From: Caryophanales bacterium UBA5732
Lineage (GTDB): Bacteria > Bacillota_I > Bacilli_A > Izemoplasmatales > Hujiaoplasmataceae
Direction: 5' to 3'
DNA length: 5,365 nucleotides
NCBI GenBank assembly: GCA_002419445.1
Contig: DIGC01000058.1
Coordinates: forward strand, 1 to 5,365
Each line of letters starts with the position of its first letter. Position 1 is the stretch's first letter. Below, one piece after another: positions 1 through 5,365 of the stretch. Under the pieces are notes generated by a model. That model searched no databases, was not told the origin of the DNA, and worked only from the letters and a program-made list of their open reading frames with translations. The translations under genes and the position numbers were made by a program.

Positions 1-29
1 AAGTGGAGTTTTTCTCCACTTATTTTTTT
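1..29. terminator. Intrinsic terminator hairpin, possibly bidirectional
   Basis: A perfect 8-bp inverted repeat (AAGTGGAG at 1-8, CTCCACTT at 14-21) encloses a 5-base TTTTT loop. It is followed on the plus strand by A and seven T. It lies directly beyond the stop codon of the acyl-CoA synthetase gene, so it probably ends the leftward operon. The T-run seen here serves plus-strand transcripts arriving from the left. The T-run needed for the leftward transcript would lie before base 1 and cannot be seen, so bidirectional action is inferred. Confidence 0.75.
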
Positions 30-1635
30 ACATTTTTTCTAATTCTAAAACGTTTACTTTACCGATTTCAGTTTTAGGTAATTGTTTTAATTCGACAATT
101 TCTTTTGGAACAGCATAAGAACCTAAATTAATTTTTATAATCTCTTCTATTTTAGAATTATCTATTCTTTGACTTTTATCGTTCCAAACAATAAAGAGTT
201 TAACCATGTTGCCTTTTTCTTCATCTGGAATTCCAATAGCGGCTACTTCACTTATTGCTTCATAGCTCATTAAAAGATTTTCTATTTCCGCTGGTAATAC
301 TGAGATGCCGGAGACTTTTATAATTCTTTTTAACCGCTGTTTAAAATGAACATACCCCAACTCATCAATGAACCCTAAATCTCCTGTCAAAATCCATTTT
401 TTACCGTCTTTTATCAGGGTTGAATTTGAAGTTGCTGCTTCATCATTTAAATATCCATTCATCAATGTCGGGCCGGAAATAACAATTATTCCATTTTGAT
501 TATTTGATAAAAATTCTTTTGTTTCAACATCGACAATAGCCATGTCAATTCCTGGCAAAGGTTTCCCGACTGAAGTTTGATTATGATTTTTAATAGTGTT
601 TACCGAACTTACAGTCACCACTTCAGTTAACCCATAGCCCTCTAAAAGTCTTGCTTTAGAACCAACCAGTTCCATCGCCTGATCAAAACGTTTTTTTAAA
701 TCTAATGCTACATAATCTCCGCCAACAAAAACTTGTTCAATATTTTTAATATTTGGATGTGAAAACTCTGGATGTTTCAAAAGTGCTTCAAACAATGAAG
801 GAACACCAATAATGAAGTTTACCTGGTTATTTTTAACTAATTTTACAGTTTCATCAGCGTTAAATTTTGGCATTAATGTAGTTACTCCACCAAATCGTAA
901 AATGCCATGGATTCCCATGCAAAGTCCAAATCCATGAAACATTGGTAAAACCCCTAACATGTGTTTATTGGTTAAATCATCTATTTCCATAATAAAAGAT
1001 ACTTTACTAGCCAAATAGTTGATAGCGTAATTTGATAATTCTATGGTTTTTGGTTCCCCTGAAGTACCGCCGCTATGAAGATAAGTTGATGTTGCGAAAG
1101 GGTCTGTATTTGCCTCTGAAGCTAGATTATGATTATATAATGATTTGAATTTCATTATATTATTGCCATAAGGGATATTATTAAGTTTTTTACGATTCAT
1201 CATGTGGTACCCAACTTTTTTAATAAGACCAAATTCGTCTACTGGACTAACCAAGATAAACATTATTCCATCTTTAAGCAAATCCTGATAACGTTCAAAG
1301 AAACTATCCATTATAATTAAAACTTTGCTATTTGTTGAAGCCATGAATTTTCTCATTTGGATTACAGGGGTCACTGGATGAACCACATGAGAGATTATTC
1401 CAAGTTTATTGACTGCATAAAAACTGATGATAGCTTCGAAAACATTTGGTAAAGCCATAGTTATAACATCGTTAGTTTTGAATCCCAATCGATTAACTCC
1501 ATTAGCGAATAAGTCGATTTTTTCTATTAACTCTTGATAGTTAAGGTATTTTCCCATAAATAATAAAGCATTATTTTGCGGATATTTTTTTGCAGTTTCA
1601 ACAATTGCTTGGTACAAACTAAAATTTGATTCCAT
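28..1635 (-). CDS. AMP-forming acyl-CoA synthetase / acyl-adenylate ligase family protein
   Basis: This 535-residue protein has the full set of core motifs of the ANL adenylate-forming superfamily, which activates a carboxylic acid with ATP to an acyl-AMP and usually passes it to CoA. In order: the phosphate-binding loop HSGGTSGEPK (187-196), PMFHGFG (231-237), the A5 motif GYGLTE (333-338), TGDL (417-420) whose Asp normally holds the ribose, the hinge region with R434 and K436 leading into IIKVSG (438-443), and a C-terminal PKTEIGK (520-526) whose K526 aligns with the catalytic lysine. Length is normal for a fatty-acyl or small-acyl CoA ligase, and no carrier-protein domain is fused. Small departures are Thr where PKG is usual after the loop and QR instead of G/DR at the hinge; neither predicts inactivity. 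No signal peptide is seen, so it is cytosolic. AGGAGG lies 5 bases before the ATG and overlaps the stop of the membrane acyltransferase-like gene, implying translational coupling. The acyl substrate cannot be read from sequence; activation of another acid for transfer to a non-CoA acceptor is possible. Confidence 0.9.
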   Translation of the reverse strand: MESNFSLYQAIVETAKKYPQNNALLFMGKYLNYQELIEKIDLFANGVNRLGFKTNDVITMALPNVFEAIISFYAVNKLGIISHVVHPVTPVIQMRKFMASTNSKVLIIMDSFFERYQDLLKDGIMFILVSPVDEFGLIKKVGYHMMNRKKLNNIPYGNNIMKFKSLYNHNLASEANTDPFATSTYLHSGGTSGEPKTIELSNYAINYLASKVSFIMEIDDLTNKHMLGVLPMFHGFGLCMGIHGILRFGGVTTLMPKFNADETVKLVKNNQVNFIIGVPSLFEALLKHPEFSHPNIKNIEQVFVGGDYVALDLKKRFDQAMELVGSKARLLEGYGLTEVVTVSSVNTIKNHNQTSVGKPLPGIDMAIVDVETKEFLSNNQNGIIVISGPTLMNGYLNDEAATSNSTLIKDGKKWILTGDLGFIDELGYVHFKQRLKRIIKVSGISVLPAEIENLLMSYEAISEVAAIGIPDEEKGNMVKLFIVWNDKSQRIDNSKIEEIIKINLGSYAVPKEIVELKQLPKTEIGKVNVLELEKM

Positions 1636-1640
1636 AATTT

Positions 1641-1646
1641 CCTCCT
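1641..1646 (-). promoter_or_regulatory. Ribosome binding site overlapping the upstream stop codon
   Basis: On the minus strand a consensus AGGAGG sits 5 bases before the acyl-CoA synthetase ATG. Its first two bases are the last two of the TAG that ends the membrane protein gene. Ribosomes ending the first gene would uncover or reuse this site, which supports one operon with coupled translation and fixes the start at base 1635. Confidence 0.8.
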
Positions 1647-2430
1647 AGAATCGGTAACCGAAGATATAACCTACTAAGAATATTAGAGCAAATAAAACCA
1701 CTTGATGAGTCACAAAAATTAGCAATGATTTTCTTCCGGCAATCGAGAAAATGTTTTTTTCAGACATATTAATTGAAGGTATTAGGCTGACTTTATTTGA
1801 ATAGAATGTGTTACCAATCACAGTGCCTAGCAAAATAATCCCCGTATAAGGAATTATACTAAAATAATCGGCCCCATATGCTCTAACCCCTATAATAATC
1901 GCAGGGAGATCTGTTAATTCAAAACTCGTTAAATAATCAGGGTTATAGAATTTTAAAGGCAGACCGGCACCGATAATAATTAAGGAAATAATCAATAAAG
2001 CTATTTCATTCTTCACTAATTTTCTTAAGAAATAAATTAAGATGATTGAAGCTGCATATAGGTGAATGATTCCGAAAATAATAATTGTACCGTCAACTAT
2101 ATAATTTAAGCCAATGGTCACTAAATTGATTAACAAAGCTACTATTCCTAATTTCAAACCCCGAGATAAATTGTTTTTACTAAAAGTATAACTAATACCA
2201 GAAACCACTAAAAATAAAGTAATAAAAAACAGATGGCCATAGAAGCGAAGATCAGAAATCCAATATTTAGTAGCGATATCATTAAGGAAATTAAAAACAG
2301 AATTGTCTATCGTGCGGAAATTACTAAAGAAACTAGGCATAAACATCAAATCATACATCAGGTGATCAAAAACCATCATAATGATCGCAAAGCCTCTTAA
2401 AAAGTCTAATTCCCAAATTCTTCTCTTCAT
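1645..2430 (-). CDS. DUF1624 / HGSNAT-type multi-pass membrane acyltransferase family protein
   Basis: This very hydrophobic 261-residue protein has about seven predicted membrane segments (roughly 13-30, 64-82, 93-110, 114-136, 142-157, 192-208, 234-258). Its N-terminus, WELDFLRGFAIIMMVFDHLM (6-25), carries the D-x-x-R-G and downstream His (H23) pattern typical of bacterial DUF1624, related to the catalytic part of heparan-alpha-glucosaminide N-acetyltransferase. Supporting marks are FYGHLFF (63-69), SGISYTFS (77-84), GIIHLYA (120-126), the DYFSIIPYTGIILLG stretch (188-202) and the C-terminal GRKSLLIFVTHQ (232-243). HGSNAT moves an acetyl group from cytosolic acetyl-CoA across the membrane to a sugar amine. 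Bacterial members are mostly uncharacterised, so sugar or envelope-polymer acylation here is inference. Length is normal for bacterial members. The start has a GGAAGGTGA ribosome site just upstream. It is first in the leftward operon, 9 bases before the acyl-CoA synthetase gene, which could supply its acyl donor. Confidence 0.8.
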   Translation of the reverse strand: MKRRIWELDFLRGFAIIMMVFDHLMYDLMFMPSFFSNFRTIDNSVFNFLNDIATKYWISDLRFYGHLFFITLFLVVSGISYTFSKNNLSRGLKLGIVALLINLVTIGLNYIVDGTIIIFGIIHLYAASIILIYFLRKLVKNEIALLIISLIIIGAGLPLKFYNPDYLTSFELTDLPAIIIGVRAYGADYFSIIPYTGIILLGTVIGNTFYSNKVSLIPSINMSEKNIFSIAGRKSLLIFVTHQVVLFALIFLVGYIFGYRF

Positions 2431-2459
2431 AAGTCACCTTCCTATTTTAATTATAAAAC

Positions 2460-2468
2460 ATTATATCA
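2460..2468 (-). promoter_or_regulatory. Extended -10 promoter of the leftward operon
   Basis: On the minus strand the sequence TGATATAAT is a perfect TGn-TATAAT extended -10 element of the housekeeping sigma factor. It would start transcription near 2453, giving a leader of about 23 bases before the membrane protein ATG. There is no good TTGACA at 16-18 bases: the 17-base position reads GGGAAT, and a TTGAAA lies too far upstream. The promoter would therefore depend on the extended -10. A second TATAAT at 2455-2450 is too close to the ribosome site to be preferred. Confidence 0.55.
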
Positions 2469-2502
2469 TTAAAAAAATAAAAATTCCCATTATTTCAATT
2501 AT

Positions 2503-2533
2503 TTACCAATAAAATGCATGACTTGAACGTATA
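2503..2533 (+). promoter_or_regulatory. ECF-sigma-type promoter before the sigma gene (autoregulatory)
   Basis: ACCAAT (2505-2510) and CGTATA (2528-2533) are separated by exactly 17 bases. CGTA in the -10 is characteristic of ECF sigma targets. The same pair with the same spacing, inside an identical 13-base block TTACCAATAAAAT, occurs upstream of the lipoprotein gene at 4177-4207, whereas the spacers themselves differ. Conservation only at the -35 and -10 positions points to one shared sigma factor, most simply the one encoded just downstream. Predicted transcription start is near 2540, with a leader of about 54 bases. Confidence 0.75.
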
Positions 2534-2566
2534 CATAATAGAAAAGGCTACAACTCTTTCATTTTA

Positions 2567-2575
2567 TGATATAAT
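2567..2575 (+). promoter_or_regulatory. Possible housekeeping extended -10 promoter of the sigma operon
   Basis: TGATATAAT is a perfect extended -10 element, identical to the one serving the divergent operon. The -35 position at 17 bases reads GCTACA, a weak match. Transcription would begin near 2582, at the edge of the GAGGTG ribosome site (2582-2587), leaving a leader of only about 12 bases. It could give basal sigma synthesis alongside the ECF promoter upstream. Confidence 0.45.
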
Positions 2576-2593
2576 CTAATCGAGGTGAAATAG

Positions 2594-3121
2594 ATGCAGA
2601 TTAATTACGAAGATTATATCAATTTATTAATAGAAAAAGATGATGAAGCCTTCCGAATCGTTTATGAGAATTCAAAAAAAGGTGTTTTTTCGATGATTGT
2701 ATCAATCGTCAAAAATAAAGCAGCTACTGAGGACTTAATGCAAGACACCTACATAAAAATGATTGAAAAAATTCACCAATATAAAAAAGGAAAAAACTTT
2801 TATGCTTGGTTGTTGCAGATAGCTAAAAATACAGCTCTTGATTACTATCGTAAACATAAAAATGAAGTTGTTTACGATCCTCAAGAACAGTCATATTATC
2901 ACGATAGTTTAAAAACTGATGAAAAAACATACTCAGTTTTAGATTTAGTCAAACCATTAAATGATCTAGAAAAGCAAATTGTGCTTTTAAGAGCTGTAGA
3001 TCAGATGAAATTTAAAGATATAGCTCAAATTGTCGATAAACCGTTAGGTACTGTCCTATGGATTTATAATAAAGCGATAAATAGTTTAAAAAGCTATTTG
3101 GAAGTGGAGGTGCAAAAATGA
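2594..3121 (+). CDS. ECF (extracytoplasmic function) RNA polymerase sigma factor
   Basis: This 175-residue protein has the minimal sigma-70 layout of ECF factors: region 2, a short linker and region 4. Region 2 runs from about 16 to 89, with the core-polymerase-binding segment EDLMQDTYIKM (46-56) and the -10-recognising end FYAWLLQIAKNTALDYYRK (69-87). A polar linker follows (about 90-117). Region 4 (about 122-169) has a helix-turn-helix around FKDIAQIVDKPLGTVLWIYN (140-159), the usual site for reading the -35. Regions 1 and 3 are absent, as expected. The start is set by GAGGTG at 2582-2587, six bases before the ATG. Its TGA stop overlaps the next gene's ATG as ATGA, the common arrangement for a sigma factor and its membrane regulator. 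The promoter upstream matches the one before the lipoprotein gene, so the factor probably drives itself and that gene. The exact ECF group cannot be assigned by eye. Confidence 0.93.
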   Translation: MQINYEDYINLLIEKDDEAFRIVYENSKKGVFSMIVSIVKNKAATEDLMQDTYIKMIEKIHQYKKGKNFYAWLLQIAKNTALDYYRKHKNEVVYDPQEQSYYHDSLKTDEKTYSVLDLVKPLNDLEKQIVLLRAVDQMKFKDIAQIVDKPLGTVLWIYNKAINSLKSYLEVEVQK

Positions 3122-4152
3122 AAAAGATAGAAATTGAAGCAAGAATTAGAAAAGCTGCCATTGAAGAAATGCCAGATATCATCAGTAGAATCAATCTAGA
3201 TAATATCGTTATTGAACCTAGAAATAGAAAAACATTGAATTTTAATTTCCCGAGATTTATGAAATTAGCTGTCACTTCCATTGCCTTGGTAATTACAGCA
3301 TTCTTCGTTTATAATTCTTTCTTTTCTTCAGCGATCAATTCAAATACACCGTTGGAATCAGATGTTGAACTTCTTGGTTTCCAAACTGTAACCGGAGCAA
3401 TTCTACTTGAAGATTCGGATGTAGCTGAACTAAGTTTTACAGATTTTCCTGAAGTCACTGCGTTATCAACAACGATAACTTCAGAAACTATTAATATCAA
3501 TTCCTATATCGAAGAAATTAATCCTTTTATGCACATGATGGAAACAATCCTTAACACAGACAATACTATTTCCTATGAAACATTTACATCCGATGATGAA
3601 CTTTATACAAATGCTTTTAGTTATACTTCTTCTGATTTAGCAAAGAAGGAATTAACATTTAAAATTTATTATAATCAAAATGAAACTCAATTGAACGGAG
3701 TAATCAAATTTTCCGATAAAGTTTATAATTTTGAAAGCAATAATAGTCAAACTAAAGTTGAAAGCGATGAAAGTAATTATATAGTTGTTACCGATAGTTC
3801 GACTGATCTACAACAAAAATTTAACTATAAATTATATCAAAATGGTTTATCAGTTATGGAAAATAATTTAGAAATCTACCGAGTTCAAAAGAACATTCAA
3901 GTAAAAACAATGATTTCAAAAAATGGGTTAATCATGAATTTATATGTTCAAAGAAAATTTCTTGATAATCTCGACGAATTTGAAGTTGATTACGAAATTG
4001 AAAATGAAGGTCAGTATATAAACGGTCAATTCCAAGTTAATCTGGAGTTTGATCAAGAAGTCAATGATTATAATTATCGCTACGTGTTAGCTAATAATGG
4101 TTCAGTTGACCAACCAAGAGGTCCTTTTGGGGGAATGGGTAGAAATAATTAA
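3118..4152 (+). CDS. Probable transmembrane anti-sigma factor / sensor with ectodomain related to the downstream lipoprotein
   Basis: This 344-residue protein has three parts. A short charged N-terminus (1-47), including IRKAAIEEMPDIISRI (10-25), is predicted to lie in the cytoplasm and would be the sigma-binding part. One membrane helix follows (about 49-70, KLAVTSIALVITAFFVYN from 49). A polar, beta-strand-like ectodomain of about 270 residues lies outside. There is no cysteine, so it cannot be a zinc-binding anti-sigma factor. The anti-sigma role is inferred from the ATGA overlap with the ECF sigma gene and this topology; the family is not one I can name. The ectodomain resembles the lipoprotein at several points in the same order: SDDELYTNAFSYTS (158-171) and KIYYNQNE (182-189) match SDKELYQYMTTYTT (107-120) and TFYYNEY (131-137), and SDESNYIVV (216-224) matches TDEENYVVV (208-216). 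It ends in a Gly/Arg tail (about 332-344). GGAGG at 3106-3110 sets the start. Arginine codons are mainly AGA, with no CGT. Confidence 0.75.
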   Translation: MKKIEIEARIRKAAIEEMPDIISRINLDNIVIEPRNRKTLNFNFPRFMKLAVTSIALVITAFFVYNSFFSSAINSNTPLESDVELLGFQTVTGAILLEDSDVAELSFTDFPEVTALSTTITSETININSYIEEINPFMHMMETILNTDNTISYETFTSDDELYTNAFSYTSSDLAKKELTFKIYYNQNETQLNGVIKFSDKVYNFESNNSQTKVESDESNYIVVTDSSTDLQQKFNYKLYQNGLSVMENNLEIYRVQKNIQVKTMISKNGLIMNLYVQRKFLDNLDEFEVDYEIENEGQYINGQFQVNLEFDQEVNDYNYRYVLANNGSVDQPRGPFGGMGRNN

Positions 4153-4176
4153 ATAATTTAACACTTTAAAAACATA

Positions 4177-4207
4177 TTACCAATAAAATAAACAGTTCAT
4201 ACGTATA
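4177..4207 (+). promoter_or_regulatory. ECF-sigma-type promoter before the lipoprotein gene
   Basis: ACCAAT (4179-4184) and CGTATA (4202-4207) are 17 bases apart, within TTACCAATAAAAT (4177-4189). It matches the sigma-gene promoter in both elements and spacing. The start of transcription should lie near 4214, giving a leader of about 28 bases with AGGAGGA at 4227-4233. No hairpin terminator is visible between 4153 and 4176, so the gene could be read both from this promoter and by read-through from the sigma operon. Confidence 0.75.
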
Positions 4208-4241
4208 TATTATAAGAAACTTATATAGGAGGATTTCAATT

Positions 4242-5285
4242 ATGAAAAAATTTATTACTATTTTATTAGCATTATCATTAGGTTTAGTATTGTTTGGCTG
4301 TAGTCAAACAAACGAGGTAGCCATCGAATCATCAGAAGATGTCTTTACCTTACAAGCTATTAGTTCTACAAGTTTATTGAATTATGGCGATTTAAGTGTT
4401 ACAGAAGCATCTTATGTTCCACTAGCTGAAGTTACTACAGAAGTAACGACTGAATCAGAAGATCCAATCATTACTGAAGAAGTTGAAAACATTGACAAAT
4501 ATGTCGAAATGATGGAAATGTTCTTAGGTGATGAAAACTTAACTGTTGAATCAGGCGAATCTGATAAGGAGTTATATCAATATATGACTACATATACCAC
4601 TCTTAATTTAAGTGGCGAAACAATTACATACACCTTCTACTACAATGAATATGTATTAGATGAAAACCAAGAGTTAGTTCCTAATACAGAAACTGAAACA
4701 ACAGAAGGCTTAGTTGAAAGAAACTTCCATTTCACAGATGAAGACGATAATTTAGTGGCAGTAGGTTTAGAAGGAATCTTAATCTATGGTGACGTCACTT
4801 ATAACATCGAAGGCAAGAAAATCGTTAATAGTCAACAAGAAATTTATCGTTTAAGATCATACACTGATGAAGAAAATTACGTTGTCGTAAATTATCAAAA
4901 TGATATTACAGACCGTGATAGAGAAAAATTCTTCTTCAAAGTTGTTGAAGCTGGTGAAGTTGTCAATGAAGCTAAAGTTATGATGTTCACAAAGGCAGAC
5001 CGTCTTCACCTTAAGTTAGAATTTGTCGAAGGCGACAAATCTTCAAGTTACATCTTTAACGTTTTAACTGAAGAAAACATTCAATATATCCATATCACTT
5101 ATGAAATAACTGATGGCGATGCATATGAAGAAGGCTCAGTAAAACTAACAGCTGAAACAGACCCAGAAACTGGCGAAGTAATTTATAGCTATGACATGTC
5201 TCCTTCCAGAGGATCAAGACTATATCAAAATCAATTCCGTCATGGTAATAGATTTATGATGCAACCAGGATCTAACAGACAATAA
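4242..5285 (+). CDS. Secreted lipoprotein, paralogue of the anti-sigma ectodomain, probable sigma target
   Basis: This 347-residue protein starts with a lipoprotein signal peptide: positively charged MKK, a hydrophobic core, and the lipobox LFGC with the lipidated cysteine at residue 20. Mature protein would be anchored to the outer face of the membrane. It contains a Thr/Glu-rich linker (63-82, with EVTTEVTTESED), then a mixed alpha/beta-looking region. From about residue 34 onwards it resembles the ectodomain of the upstream membrane protein in order and spacing, with an extra acidic insertion at about 138-165. The body is very acidic, but the last 29 residues (319-347) have six Arg and one His with no Asp or Glu. 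AGGAGGA lies 8 bases before the ATG. The ECF-type promoter upstream and the terminator downstream make it a monocistronic target as well as the operon's likely last gene. Four of eleven arginines are CGT, against none in the paralogue, hinting at higher expression. Molecular function is unknown; a ligand-binding, feedback or protective envelope role is inference. Confidence 0.85.
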   Translation: MKKFITILLALSLGLVLFGCSQTNEVAIESSEDVFTLQAISSTSLLNYGDLSVTEASYVPLAEVTTEVTTESEDPIITEEVENIDKYVEMMEMFLGDENLTVESGESDKELYQYMTTYTTLNLSGETITYTFYYNEYVLDENQELVPNTETETTEGLVERNFHFTDEDDNLVAVGLEGILIYGDVTYNIEGKKIVNSQQEIYRLRSYTDEENYVVVNYQNDITDRDREKFFFKVVEAGEVVNEAKVMMFTKADRLHLKLEFVEGDKSSSYIFNVLTEENIQYIHITYEITDGDAYEEGSVKLTAETDPETGEVIYSYDMSPSRGSRLYQNQFRHGNRFMMQPGSNRQ

Positions 5286-5297
5286 TCACTAATTATT

Positions 5298-5334
5298 AAA
5301 TACAGTTCACTTCAAAATGAACTGTATTTTTTTT
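5298..5334 (+). terminator. Strong intrinsic terminator after the lipoprotein gene
   Basis: A perfect 12-bp stem (AAATACAGTTCA at 5298-5309 with TGAACTGTATTT at 5318-5329) encloses an 8-base loop and runs into eight T at 5327-5334. It begins 12 bases after the TAA and closes the rightward unit. Confidence 0.92.
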
Positions 5335-5342
5335 GGATTTAA

Positions 5343-5351
5343 TGATATAAC
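5343..5351 (+). promoter_or_regulatory. Possible extended -10 element of a gene beyond the window
   Basis: TGATATAAC follows the terminator closely and differs from the two TGATATAAT elements in the divergent control region only at the last base. No gene start is visible before the window ends, and AT-rich sequence gives such matches by chance, so this is only a weak suggestion. Confidence 0.2.
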
Positions 5352-5365
5352 CCGACTTTTGCAGT

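Noticed and set aside
1813..1848. Third ACCAAT ... CGTATA pair on the plus strand
   Set aside because: Spacing is 24 rather than 17 bases, and it lies inside and antisense to the membrane acyltransferase-like gene.
3119..3121. Use of the sigma gene TGA stop as proof of the standard genetic code
   Set aside because: A TAG follows three codons later in frame, so read-through would hardly change the protein; the all-TGG tryptophans without in-frame TGA are the better evidence.
3012..3281. Minus-strand open frame of 89 codons
   Set aside because: It lies opposite the end of the sigma gene and the start of the membrane protein gene, which have clear motifs and ribosome sites; its hydrophobic product is the mirror of AT-rich coding sequence.
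3309..3500. Minus-strand open frame of 63 codons
   Set aside because: It is antisense to the membrane protein ectodomain, with no ribosome site or recognisable domain.
4208..4213. TATTAT as a housekeeping -10 before the lipoprotein gene
   Set aside because: There is no TG extension and the -35 position reads AAAATA, so the ECF-type reading explains the region better.
4192..5309. Shared CAGTTCA in the lipoprotein promoter spacer and in the terminator stem
   Set aside because: Seven bases in AT-rich DNA is compatible with chance, and the positions serve different roles; the sigma promoter spacer does not contain it.
1..5365. Mobile element, CRISPR array, tRNA or rRNA
   Set aside because: No transposase, direct repeat array, terminal inverted repeats or structured RNA gene was seen; the gene-free stretches are short and explained by promoters and terminators.

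Overview
This AT-rich window (about 30% GC by eye) reads like a chromosome segment of a low-GC Gram-positive bacterium or a Mollicutes relative that keeps the standard code, such as an Acholeplasma- or Izemoplasma-like lineage. That placement is inference. It rests on the A/T-ending codons, strong AGGAGG-type ribosome binding sites, a Gram-positive style lipoprotein and five genes whose tryptophans are all TGG with no in-frame TGA. The last point argues against the mycoplasma code, in which most tryptophans are TGA.

The layout is two divergent transcription units around a 163-base control region (2431-2593). Leftward (minus strand): a multi-pass membrane protein of the DUF1624/HGSNAT-type acyltransferase family (2430-1645), then an AMP-forming acyl-CoA synthetase-like enzyme (1635-28), 9 bases apart, ending at a hairpin at the left edge. 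The pair looks like an activating ligase feeding a membrane acyl-transfer step; the acyl group and acceptor cannot be read from sequence.

Rightward (plus strand): an ECF sigma factor (2594-3121); a single-pass membrane protein overlapping it by ATGA (3118-4152), which is probably its anti-sigma factor or sensor; and a lipoprotein (4242-5285), closed by a strong intrinsic terminator. Two points stand out. The extracytoplasmic part of the membrane protein and the lipoprotein appear to be paralogues along most of their length. A nearly identical ECF-type promoter, ACCAAT-N17-CGTATA within a shared 13-base block, lies both before the sigma gene and before the lipoprotein gene.

Together these suggest a compact self-regulating envelope signalling unit. 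The sigma factor would drive its own operon and strongly induce a secreted, membrane-tethered copy of its regulator's sensor domain. That copy could be a ligand sink, a feedback partner or the effector. I do not recognise the shared ectodomain family. The strongest evidence is the duplicated promoter and the paralogy; the circuit itself is inference.
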